The position numbers and the translations under genes were made by a program. Shown here piece by piece: positions 8,102 through 15,289 of a stretch of 32,120 bases of DNA. The notes under the pieces are model-generated. The model saw only the letters and a program-made list of their open reading frames with translations. It searched no databases and had not been told where the DNA came from. Each line of letters begins with the position of its first letter. The first letter of the stretch is position 1. The stretch covers positions 1 to 32,120 of the forward strand of contig JACYMC010000236.1 of assembly GCA_015272195.1 (NCBI GenBank), read 5' to 3'. The stretch comes from Candidatus Sericytochromatia bacterium (lineage in GTDB: Bacteria; Cyanobacteriota; Sericytochromatia; UBA7694).

Positions 8102-9373
8102 CTACCCTCCTATCCATAAATTATAATCTTCTTCGGCAACATGTTCCAATACATTGTCCATATCTATCATGTCGGTGAACAGCAAGTCTTCGGGCTGATG
8201 TTCGACCTGAATAATCTGAACCTGTGGGCCTGTTGCAACTTCCGTCGGTCCCTGGGTGCCAGTGACCAGGGTCTGACTGAGCATGACCAGCAGACCAAAG
8301 AGACCAAATCCAGCAACCATCTGTCCGGCCCGGCTGCGCATCAGCCAGGGCAAGGCAAAGAGTTTTGGCCTGGCGGCCTGTTCCGTGGCCAGCATCACTT
8401 TTGCCACAAAGCCTGGTGTGGCTTCGGGTCTGGGCAGGGCCTGCAGGGCAGCTGAAAGCTGCTGGTGCTGGCGGTGCTGCCGTGACAGTGCAGGGTTTGC
8501 CTGCAGTGCCTTTAATGTCTGACGGCTTTCGTGTTCAGAAAGTTCCCCGTCCAGACAAGCGGAGATATTTTCTGTGTCTTCTGCTGAAATCGGCTGCTGC
8601 AGGGTATCAATCTGCTGCATGACACGCGCTGCAAAATCAGCAGGTGCTTGAATCTGAGGCAAAGCCTGCAGTGCAAGGTCAAGACGCTGCTGGTTCTGGC
8701 TGTGGGTGTCCTGAGTCAGAGCCTCAATGCGCTGCATGACCTGCTGGGCAAAACCAGCCGGGACTTCGGGCTGTGGCAGGGCCTGTAAGGCAGCAGTAAG
8801 GCGTTGAGCATTGGTCTCAGCCAGGGATTCCTGCTGCGCAATGGCTTGCGTGACCTGCTGGGCAAAGCCTTCGGGGGCCTGTATCTGAGGCAGGGCTTGC
8901 AGTGCTTGCCCGAGGCGGCGCTCGTTTTCGTCGCGGTGATCCTGTGGCAAGGCTGCCATGACAATATCGGCAAAGTCTGCCTGCGCCTGCATCTGGGGCA
9001 GAGCCTGCATGGCCTGAGCCAGGCTGCGGATATTCTGCAGGCAGGTCTGAGCAGCTCCCTGCTCAAGTGCGGTTTCATCTTCAATGGGGTGCATGCCGTC
9101 GTGCCAGGCTGAGAGGCATTCAAAATCTTCGGTTTCAGCAAGCTGTTCCAAGCCGTCGAGGGCACCCATCAGGCGATCCAGGAAACCGGGGTGCTGACCT
9201 ACAGGGACGCCTTGCTGCTGGCAGGCGCGGCTGATGTTCTCAATATTGCGGTAGTGCACCTGGGCACCAAAGCTGCTTTCCAGCAGCTGACGGGTGTTTT
9301 CACCCGCCGGGGCTTCCTGATCCAGGAAGGAAGAGATATCGGTGTTGCGTCGGGGATCAAATGTGTCTGTCAT
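8102..9373 (-). CDS. Anti-sigma-like membrane protein with five internal repeats
   Basis: 423 residues. It overlaps the sigma gene by four bases (ATGA), the usual place for a cognate anti-sigma factor. Three stretches resemble the start of anti-sigma domains: DISSFLDQE (12-20), ECLSAWHDG (85-93) and ENISACLDGELSEHES (268-283). The segment that normally follows such a domain is repeated five times, at about 118-142, 154-178, 192-216, 231-255 and 306-330, each of the form LxxALQALPxxxxPxxFAxxVMxxI. One membrane helix (about 349-370) precedes an acidic C-terminal tail of about 50 residues, predicted periplasmic. No HxxxCxxC zinc motif is present. Inferred role: it sequesters the upstream ECF sigma factor at the inner membrane and releases it on envelope stress. 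The family is inferred from context and motifs, not from a clear full-length match. Confidence 0.7.
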   Translation of the reverse strand: MTDTFDPRRNTDISSFLDQEAPAGENTRQLLESSFGAQVHYRNIENISRACQQQGVPVGQHPGFLDRLMGALDGLEQLAETEDFECLSAWHDGMHPIEDETALEQGAAQTCLQNIRSLAQAMQALPQMQAQADFADIVMAALPQDHRDENERRLGQALQALPQIQAPEGFAQQVTQAIAQQESLAETNAQRLTAALQALPQPEVPAGFAQQVMQRIEALTQDTHSQNQQRLDLALQALPQIQAPADFAARVMQQIDTLQQPISAEDTENISACLDGELSEHESRQTLKALQANPALSRQHRQHQQLSAALQALPRPEATPGFVAKVMLATEQAARPKLFALPWLMRSRAGQMVAGFGLFGLLVMLSQTLVTGTQGPTEVATGPQVQIIQVEHQPEDLLFTDMIDMDNVLEHVAEEDYNLWIGG

Positions 9374-9981
9374 GCTTGGCTTCCCTCCTTTTCTTTCATG
9401 TATTCAGACAGTCGGACAATCAGTTTTTCGCGGGCCCGGGCAATCCGGGATTTGACCGTGCCCAGGGAAATATCCATGGCAAAAGCAATTTCGTCGTAGG
9501 ACATGCCCTGAATTTCGCGCATCACAATCACGGCCCGGTGGGAGTAAGGCAGTTCCAGAATCGCTGCTTCGAGGCGTTCCTGCCACTCGGTTTGCAGCAG
9601 TTCTTCTTCGGGCAGCAAACCAGGGGCTTCCATTTCGACCTGGATGCTGTCACCGTTATCCATCTGGTAACTGTCATCCAGCGAAAAAGCAATCTGATTG
9701 CCTTTCTGGCGCATCCGGTCACGGAAGGCGTTCAGGGCAATGCGGTGCAGCCAGGAGCGAAAAGCAGCTGGCGACTTGAGCTTGCGAATCGACTGATAGA
9801 CTTTGACCCAGACTTCCTGTGCGAGGTCTTCAATCTCTTCACGTTCTTTGAGCATGCGGTAGAGAATGGCAAAGACCATGTTCTGGTAAGTCTGTACCAG
9901 TTCCATAAAAGCTTGCCGATCACCGCTTTGACAGCGGATAATCAGGGCTTCCTGCTCTTCTTTCACGTTAATGCTCGCCAT
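9370..9981 (-). CDS. ECF-type RNA polymerase sigma factor
   Basis: 203 residues. Region 2 is seen at about 25-90 (MVFAILYRMLKEREEIEDLAQEVW, then a basic stretch ending WLHRIALNAFRDRMRQ) and region 4 at about 140-190 (LELPYSHRAVIVMREIQGMSYDEIA, then LGTVKSRIARAREKL, a classic helix-turn-helix). Regions 1 and 3 are absent, as expected for the group 4 (ECF) sigma factors. An acidic linker of about 45 residues joins the two domains. It is the first gene of a three-gene operon with an anti-sigma-like protein and a Spy/CpxP-like protein. ATG 9981 has no obvious ribosome site. An ECF-like promoter candidate lies about 95 bases upstream and could make the operon autoregulated. Confidence 0.93.
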   Translation of the reverse strand: MASINVKEEQEALIIRCQSGDRQAFMELVQTYQNMVFAILYRMLKEREEIEDLAQEVWVKVYQSIRKLKSPAAFRSWLHRIALNAFRDRMRQKGNQIAFSLDDSYQMDNGDSIQVEMEAPGLLPEEELLQTEWQERLEAAILELPYSHRAVIVMREIQGMSYDEIAFAMDISLGTVKSRIARAREKLIVRLSEYMKEKEGSQA

Positions 9982-10074
9982 TTTTAGATTGCCAGAACGT
10001 CTTTCTGTGCTTTTTTGGCCTCTGCATCCAGAGCGCCCGCACCTGAACCGTGAGGTATCTTGTGCTGTTTATGT

Positions 10075-10100
10075 GACGGCGGTCATGGTGAAAAAGTTCC
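10075..10100 (-). promoter_or_regulatory. Candidate ECF-type promoter for the sigma operon
   Basis: On the minus strand GGAAC (10100-10096) and CGTC (10078-10075) are separated by exactly 17 bases, the layout of many ECF promoters. The operon start is about 95 bases downstream. Caution: the GGAAC belongs to the 3' arm of a terminator-like hairpin (10091-10127), so the match may be accidental. Confidence 0.4.
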
Positions 10101-10127
10101 GTGTCTTTTTCGTCACAGAACTTTTTT
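10091..10127. terminator. Bidirectional intrinsic terminator
   Basis: AAAAAGTTC (10091-10099) pairs perfectly with GAACTTTTT (10118-10126), and the stem extends inward by GTG/CAC after one mismatch. Both strands show an A-run before and a T-run after the hairpin. It sits a few bases past the stop of the minus-strand gene ending at 10131 and would terminate it. Confidence 0.65.
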
Positions 10128-10130
10128 GCT

Positions 10131-10574
10131 TCAGGCCAGGGCCCAGCCCAGATAAAGCTGCTCATCCTCACTGCGCTCAAGCTCAAACATTAAAGACTGG
10201 TGTGCACAGTGTACAATCAGCGTTTGCTGGATGCTGAGATAAAAGCCGGTGACAGGCTGCCGGAAAAAACCCTGCAAAGTTTTTTGGTGCTCTGCTGCAA
10301 AACCGTGCAGCAGGGGTGCCCGCTCAATACGATCCGTCAGCAGCAGATTGGTGCTCATGTTCAGCGCTGCCTGCTCCTGACCATAGCGTTTGTAGTGAAT
10401 GCCCAGGTAGAGTTCACTGTCATGATGCTCCAGCTGGCGCAGGCGAATGGAGAATTTATCTGAAAAAAGCTGGCGGTTGGGGCTGGGCTCATAGCGGAAG
10501 CCGGTCACAATTTTGCCCGTCAGCGGTGAGAGCATTTCGCGCTGCAGCGAGGTCAGGTGGTTTTTTTTTGCCAT
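10131..10574 (-). CDS. Hypothetical protein
   Basis: No family recognised. ATG 10574 is chosen over an upstream TTG (10607), giving 147 residues beginning MAKKNHLTSLQREMLSPLTG; neither start has a convincing ribosome site. The protein has no signal peptide or membrane helix. It shows alternating beta-like segments (GKIVTGFRYEP, FSIRLRQLEHHDSELYLGIHY, GFYLSIQQTLIVHC, LMFELERSEDEQLYLGWAL), so a small beta-rich domain is likely. A run of nine A residues follows the start codon, a possible slippage site. It is a single-gene unit ending in a hairpin at 10127. Confidence 0.6.
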   Translation of the reverse strand: MAKKNHLTSLQREMLSPLTGKIVTGFRYEPSPNRQLFSDKFSIRLRQLEHHDSELYLGIHYKRYGQEQAALNMSTNLLLTDRIERAPLLHGFAAEHQKTLQGFFRQPVTGFYLSIQQTLIVHCAHQSLMFELERSEDEQLYLGWALA

Positions 10575-10630
10575 GAGGCCCAGGGACCGGTTTCCTTTCA
10601 GACACAAAAATAGGGGAGCAAACTGCCTTT

Positions 10631-10636
10631 ATTATA
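10631..10636 (-). promoter_or_regulatory. -10 element (TATAAT) for the hypothetical gene 10131-10574
   Basis: A perfect TATAAT on the minus strand lies 57 bases upstream of ATG 10574. No good -35 box is found at 16-18 bases. Confidence 0.4.
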
Positions 10637-10686
10637 CGCGCTTTGGCTGTAAACGGCATCTGCAACCGTCACGTCGGGGGCTGATC

Positions 10687-10692
10687 TATACT
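10687..10692 (+). promoter_or_regulatory. -10 element (TATACT) for the PLP enzyme gene at 10733
   Basis: TATACT lies 41 bases before ATG 10733, divergent from the minus-strand promoter at 10631. The -35 region is poor, so this is a weak call. Confidence 0.35.
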
Positions 10693-10732
10693 GTCAGCAA
10701 TTCATCTTTTTAAGAATAAGAAAGCAAATACC

Positions 10733-12016
10733 ATGTTCACAGAACTTCAGGATCCACAGGCCCTTTCAAGCGCTTTGCACTGGCTGGAGGCCCAGAGTGC
10801 TCCTTTAAAATCTATTTTTGACGCGATTGCAACGCGGGAGTTGCAGAATCAGGCCCGCGTGCTGGCGGCTTTTCAGGAGGAGCGCATTGGCGAGCACCAC
10901 CTGCAGGGCACCTATGGCTATGGCCATGACGATATCGGCCGTGATGCCCTTGAAAACGTTTATGCCCGCGTTTTTGGCGCTGAAGCTGCACTGGTCAGGC
11001 CCCATATTGCTTCAGGCACCCACGCCATTACCGCTGCCCTCTTTGGCGTGCTGCGGCCGGGTGATGAGCTGCTGTTTGTCACCGGGCATCCTTATGACAC
11101 CCTCGAAGAGGTGGTGGGCGTGCGCGGCGATCAGAATGTGGGCAGTCTGCAGGATTGGGGTGTTAAGTACCGCGAGGTGGATGTGCGCGATTACATCAGC
11201 CCGCAGGACTGCCCCTGGGAAGACTGGCTGCGCCCGGAAACCCGCCTGGTGATGATTCAGCGCAGCCGGGGCTATAGCTGGCGGCGGGCGATTCCAGTGG
11301 CTGAAATTGAGCAGATTGTGCAGACCGTCAAAGGCCTGCGGCCCGAGATACTGGTTTTTGTTGACAACTGCTATGGTGAGTTTGTGGAAGATTGCGAGCC
11401 CTGTGCGGTAGGGGCCGATCTGATGGCCGGCTCTCTGATCAAAAATCCCGGCGGCGGCCTGGTGCCCACAGGTGGTTATGTTGCGGGGCGTGAGGACCTG
11501 ATTGAAAAGGTGGCCTGCAGAGTTTATGCACCAGGCATGGGCCGCTCCGGCGGAGCTACTCAGGGCTTTACCCGTCTGGCGTTTCAGGGCTTTTTTATGG
11601 CACCGCACACGGTGGCTGAAGCACTGAAAGGGGCTGTACTGACTGCCCACGTCCTCAGTCAGGTGGGTTTCAGCGTGTCTCCTGAAGCAAGCGCCGCACG
11701 CACAGATATTATTCAGGCTGTACAACTGGGCTCGCGTGAAAACCTGGTGGGCTTTTGCCAGGCCATTCAGCGGGCCTGTCCGATTGACGCCTATGTGACC
11801 CCCGAACCCTTTCAGTCACACGGCTACTTTCATGAAGTGATCATGGCTGCCGGCACCTTTGCAGAGGGCTCCAGTATTGAGTTGTCGGCAGATGGTCCGT
11901 TGCGCGATCCTTTTGTGGCCTATCTTCAGGGCGGGCTGAGCTTCAGTCATTGTCGGCTGGCGCTGTTGAGTCTGCTGAAGCACTTTGAGCGCTGGCCGAC
12001 GGATTTGCCCGGGTAA
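10733..12016 (+). CDS. Methionine gamma-lyase / aluminium-resistance family PLP enzyme
   Basis: 427 residues, full length for the family. Motifs: QGTYGYGHDDIGRDALE (about 58-74) and VRPHIASGTHAI (about 87-98), both characteristic of this branch of fold-type I PLP enzymes. VFVDNCYGEF carries the ring-contacting Asp (D211) and GSLIKNPGGG carries the Schiff-base Lys (K237). RSRGYSW (about 178-184) is another strongly conserved block. Members are annotated as aluminium-resistance or methionine gamma-lyase-like proteins; the true substrate is not well established, and C-S lyase chemistry is inferred from fold and annotation. The gene stands alone between a divergent hypothetical gene and the tRNA-Ser promoter. 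Confidence 0.88.
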   Translation: MFTELQDPQALSSALHWLEAQSAPLKSIFDAIATRELQNQARVLAAFQEERIGEHHLQGTYGYGHDDIGRDALENVYARVFGAEAALVRPHIASGTHAITAALFGVLRPGDELLFVTGHPYDTLEEVVGVRGDQNVGSLQDWGVKYREVDVRDYISPQDCPWEDWLRPETRLVMIQRSRGYSWRRAIPVAEIEQIVQTVKGLRPEILVFVDNCYGEFVEDCEPCAVGADLMAGSLIKNPGGGLVPTGGYVAGREDLIEKVACRVYAPGMGRSGGATQGFTRLAFQGFFMAPHTVAEALKGAVLTAHVLSQVGFSVSPEASAARTDIIQAVQLGSRENLVGFCQAIQRACPIDAYVTPEPFQSHGYFHEVIMAAGTFAEGSSIELSADGPLRDPFVAYLQGGLSFSHCRLALLSLLKHFERWPTDLPG

Positions 12017-12034
12017 ATTTTTGCCAATCCCCTT

Positions 12035-12063
12035 TTGGGAGCCCGAAGCGCCTGTGCTATACT
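12035..12063 (+). promoter_or_regulatory. tRNA-Ser promoter
   Basis: TTGGGA (12035-12040) and TATACT (12058-12063) are separated by 17 bases, and TG at 12055-12056 gives an extended -10. It ends 53 bases before the first tRNA and just after the preceding gene's stop. Confidence 0.7.
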
Positions 12064-12116
12064 GTTCAGCACTGGAGACGCAGCAATGTGTTCACCAGTT
12101 TGCCAGAAGGCTGTCT

Positions 12117-12204
12117 GGAGAGGTACCGAAGTGGTCATAACGGAACCGCCTCGAAAGCGGATTGGCCCGCAAGGGTCACGTGGGTTCGAATCCCACCCTC
12201 TCCG
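12117..12204 (+). tRNA. tRNA-Ser (anticodon CGA)
   Basis: The acceptor arm GGAGAGG (12117-12123) pairs with CCTCTCC (12197-12203), and the discriminator base is G. The anticodon loop CTCGAAA gives CGA, reading UCG. A variable arm CCCGCAAGGG and a T-loop GGTTCGAATCC are visible. The long variable arm confirms a class II Ser tRNA. The 3' CCA is not encoded. The outermost anticodon-stem pair is A-A. Confidence 0.95.
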
Positions 12205-12232
12205 CTGATCTGAACAGGCAAAAAACCCGCAA

Positions 12233-12322
12233 GGGCAGATGTGAGAGTGGTTGATTCAGCAGACCTGGAAAGTCTGTAAGCGGTGATGAGCTGCTTCGAG
12301 GGTTCGAATCCCTCTCTGCCCG
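12233..12322 (+). tRNA. tRNA-Ser (anticodon GGA)
   Basis: The acceptor arm GGGCAGA (12233-12239) pairs with TCTGCCC (12315-12321), discriminator G. The anticodon stem CAGAC/GTCTG holds the loop CTGGAAA, so the anticodon is GGA (UCC/UCU codons). A long variable arm and a T-loop with TTCGAAT are present. No encoded CCA. It lies 28 bases after the first tRNA-Ser and is probably co-transcribed with it. Confidence 0.95.
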
Positions 12323-12334
12323 TTTAAAAAATAA

Positions 12335-12367
12335 CGGCCTTCCTGCCACGCAGGAAGGCCGCGTTTT
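12335..12367 (+). terminator. Intrinsic terminator of the tRNA-Ser pair
   Basis: A perfect 12-bp stem (12335-12346 with 12350-12361) has a 3-base loop and is followed by GTTTTA. It lies 13 bases past the second tRNA. Confidence 0.85.
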
Positions 12368-12478
12368 ATGTTGTGGCCAGCTTTGTGCGTTCTCTTTGAA
12401 CGCAGCACGGCTGCCCTGGCTGGCAGCAGTTCAAGTCCGCAGGCAGCCGCAGCCAACTTGTGTTTTGGGAGCCGGAAG

Positions 12479-15289
12479 ATGAAAGCCACCGAACAAAGTC
12501 TGCACAAAGCCCCCTATTTCCTGTGGCTGCTCTTGCCCCTGCTTTTACTGGGGCTCGAAAGTTATGGTCTGCTGATGCAGCCCACCCGTTCAGATTCTGA
12601 GCTGCAAGGCTTGCTGCCACAGCGTCTGACGGCGGGTCAGCCGTTTGAGCTGAGTTTACTGCGTACTGCTGATGCACCCGAATACAAATTAACGCTTGAA
12701 AACCCACGCGCCCAGACGTTGCAGCCCATTGACAGCGTAGAAACGCCCTCAGCCAGCGGTGTTATCTGGCGCAGTCAACTGCCGGCACTGGATGCCGGTG
12801 TTTATTGGATGCACTGGCGACAAGCCGGGCGCTCGGAACAGGCTTTTAGCCTTCCGCTGTATGTACACCAGCACAATGGGCGCTTGCTCAGCGATCGCCC
12901 CGGCTACCATCCGGGGGAGGTGCTGCAGCTGCATCTGAGTCAGCTTCCCGAAGAGCTGAAAGCTGTTCAGCTCAGCATCCGAGCGGGCAAGCTCCGTTAC
13001 CGTGAGCGTGTGGCGCTCACAGCGGGTGCCGCTCAGGTGCGCTGGCAAATACCCCCTGAGGCCAGAGGAACCTTGTACATTGAGCTTCAGGGGCTGCGCC
13101 ATCCGCCGCTCCCACTGAAACTGCCGTTGCATCCTGTGCCCGCTGCTGCAGAGGACGCGCTGCGGGTCTGGCTTTTAAGTGATGTTCTGCCCCAGAGCGG
13201 CAGCGCCCAGCAGCTGACGATCTTTGCGCTGGGTTCGGCGGGTCAGCCCGTTGAAAATGGCTGGATTCAGGTTCTGGGCAAGTCTTTTGCTATTCAGGCC
13301 GGGCGGGCAGAAGTGACTCTGCCGGCGCATTTTCAGGCCAAAAAACTGGCCTACGCAGCCGGCGACAGCCAGGGGCATCTGGCCCAGGGCAGCTGGTCTT
13401 TGCGGCGCAGTACGGCACCCTGGCAGGCGACGTATTCAGTACAAACCGGCCAATGGCAACTGCTCGCTACACAGCAAACGTCCGTTTCCTGGCTGCTGTT
13501 TCAGCAACAGCAGGTGCTGGCCCAGGGGCTTGTGCCTGCGGACAAGCAATCCCGGCCATTGCCCTTGCCAGCGCTGCCGTCTGTACCGACGACCCTGCTT
13601 TTACATGACGCTCAGGGAAACAGTCAGCTGCTGCACTGGCTGCCTGGTCCACAGCCAGGTTTGGCTGAATCTCAGCAGAAGCCTCCGCACGCCTTGCAGA
13701 CACTGACTGTGACGCTGGGCGGTGCCGCTTTAGACCTGGCCCGTTATCAGGTGCTGGGGCAGTATCCCCAGCAGGCCATGCCTGTGTCTGCCAGCTGGCA
13801 ATGGCTGAGCAGTCACAAGTCGGCGGCGCCCGCTCCACTGGCTTTGCCGGGCTGGATTTTGGCAGCCCTTTTGTGTGTTGCCCTGCCCTGGATCTGGGTC
13901 TGGCGGCTGCTGCAGCGGCGTATTCGCCAGCATCAGCGTCCTTTTGCCAGCCGGCAGCGCAAACAGACGATTGCGCGCCTTCAAAAACAACTGCTGCTTC
14001 TGGGGTTTGCGGGTTGTGTGCTGACGCTGCTGAGCAGTTTAACGCTGCCTGTGTGGCTGCCGGTCTGTCTGTCTCTGTTACTGAGCCTGCCGGCTGGTCT
14101 TACCCTGGGCTGGCAGATGCAGCAGTTGAAGCTGGATTTGCATCCGGTAGTGGCCTGGCTGCCTTTGCTGCAGGGGCAGCTCTGGTTCTGGACGTATTGT
14201 TTTGTCTGGGCTCACCAGCCCCTGGCGCAGCCGCTGTTGTTTTTGGTCTGGTCCGTGTTACAGCTGACCTGGTGGTTCTGGTTCCAGCGTCTGGCGCCGG
14301 GGCAGCAATCCAGTCGACAGGCTGCGGTGGTTCTGTTGGCCAGTCTGACCGTTCTCAGTCCACTGATGCTGGTGCGGACGGCCTGGCAACCCCTTGTGTC
14401 TGTATTGCCTGAGTCTGCACCTCTCTCAGTGGCTTTAACCCAGCCTGCTGAACAGCTGCAGCTTTTACATTACCAGCCTTCACCGGCCCCTTCTCTGAAT
14501 CTGCCCCCGGCTTACCATGCTGGACCGCATCGGCTGCAGTGGCGGCATCTGAACGCCCAGATGCCGGTGACTTTTGCCCAGACTTTGCAGATTCAGCCGG
14601 CGGTATTGGCTGAGGCAGAGCTGCCCCGCTTTGCACTCAGGGGCGATCAGCTGCAGATTCCCGTGACACTGTACAACGCCACAGGCACACCCCAGCGCAG
14701 TCGCTATCGTTTTGCCGGCCAACCGGCCACAGAATCCGTTCTTTTGGCTGCGGGTGAGATGCAGCGGTTTTCTGTCAGCTGGAACGCCCGGCGTACGGGC
14801 TGGCAAAGCCTGACGCTGGCGCATCTCTTTGCCGGACAATGGTTCAGCCGGGAAACGGCCCTGTTTGTGCAGCAGGCTGAAGCAGATCGGCAGGACCCCG
14901 ACCTGAAGCTGGAAGTCGGCTTTCCGGCATTGCGACAAATGCTTGTGGGAGAAGAAATACCGGTGCGTCTGCGTTTTAGTCACCATTTAAGCACACCACA
15001 GGCCCTGGGGATTCAAATTGGCATTCCGGCCGGATTTGAAGTCTTGACAGACACCCTCAATGACCCCAGATATACCCGCTGGCTGAAGGCTTATACGCTT
15101 ACGCCGGGTTATCTGAATCTGCGTACACAGTCACTGCCTGCGGACATGCTTCAGGGAACGCATTTTCGCCTGCGCGCGACCCTGGCCGGTCAGATGCAGG
15201 CGCCCAGTTCACGTCTGTTTGTTTTAAATCAGCCTGAGCGTCTGACCCGGCTGGCCCATCCTGAACGTTTTGAGGTCAGGCAGCCTTAA
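12479..15289 (+). CDS. Alpha-2-macroglobulin-like multi-pass membrane protein without thioester domain
   Basis: 936 residues from ATG 12479, preferred because GGGAG lies upstream and an N-terminal membrane helix (about 12-33) then begins the protein; the frame is open from 12368. The region 34-450 is predicted extracytoplasmic and contains LSDRPGYHPGEVLQL (about 137-151), like the MG2 motif of A2M proteins. About six hydrophobic helices follow (near 453-478, 503-520, 525-546, 556-577, 583-604 and 614-633). The C-terminal part has LPRFALRGDQLQIPVTLYNAT (about 713-733), like the start of the A2M domain. The last 90 residues (GIQIGIPAGFEVLTD, later FRLRATLAG) resemble the A2M receptor-binding domain. 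No CxEQ thioester motif and no bait-like insert are present. It could be an envelope defence or surveillance protein that cannot trap proteases covalently. It stands alone after the tRNAs, and its stop overlaps that of the convergent next gene. Confidence 0.65.
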   Translation: MKATEQSLHKAPYFLWLLLPLLLLGLESYGLLMQPTRSDSELQGLLPQRLTAGQPFELSLLRTADAPEYKLTLENPRAQTLQPIDSVETPSASGVIWRSQLPALDAGVYWMHWRQAGRSEQAFSLPLYVHQHNGRLLSDRPGYHPGEVLQLHLSQLPEELKAVQLSIRAGKLRYRERVALTAGAAQVRWQIPPEARGTLYIELQGLRHPPLPLKLPLHPVPAAAEDALRVWLLSDVLPQSGSAQQLTIFALGSAGQPVENGWIQVLGKSFAIQAGRAEVTLPAHFQAKKLAYAAGDSQGHLAQGSWSLRRSTAPWQATYSVQTGQWQLLATQQTSVSWLLFQQQQVLAQGLVPADKQSRPLPLPALPSVPTTLLLHDAQGNSQLLHWLPGPQPGLAESQQKPPHALQTLTVTLGGAALDLARYQVLGQYPQQAMPVSASWQWLSSHKSAAPAPLALPGWILAALLCVALPWIWVWRLLQRRIRQHQRPFASRQRKQTIARLQKQLLLLGFAGCVLTLLSSLTLPVWLPVCLSLLLSLPAGLTLGWQMQQLKLDLHPVVAWLPLLQGQLWFWTYCFVWAHQPLAQPLLFLVWSVLQLTWWFWFQRLAPGQQSSRQAAVVLLASLTVLSPLMLVRTAWQPLVSVLPESAPLSVALTQPAEQLQLLHYQPSPAPSLNLPPAYHAGPHRLQWRHLNAQMPVTFAQTLQIQPAVLAEAELPRFALRGDQLQIPVTLYNATGTPQRSRYRFAGQPATESVLLAAGEMQRFSVSWNARRTGWQSLTLAHLFAGQWFSRETALFVQQAEADRQDPDLKLEVGFPALRQMLVGEEIPVRLRFSHHLSTPQALGIQIGIPAGFEVLTDTLNDPRYTRWLKAYTLTPGYLNLRTQSLPADMLQGTHFRLRATLAGQMQAPSSRLFVLNQPERLTRLAHPERFEVRQP

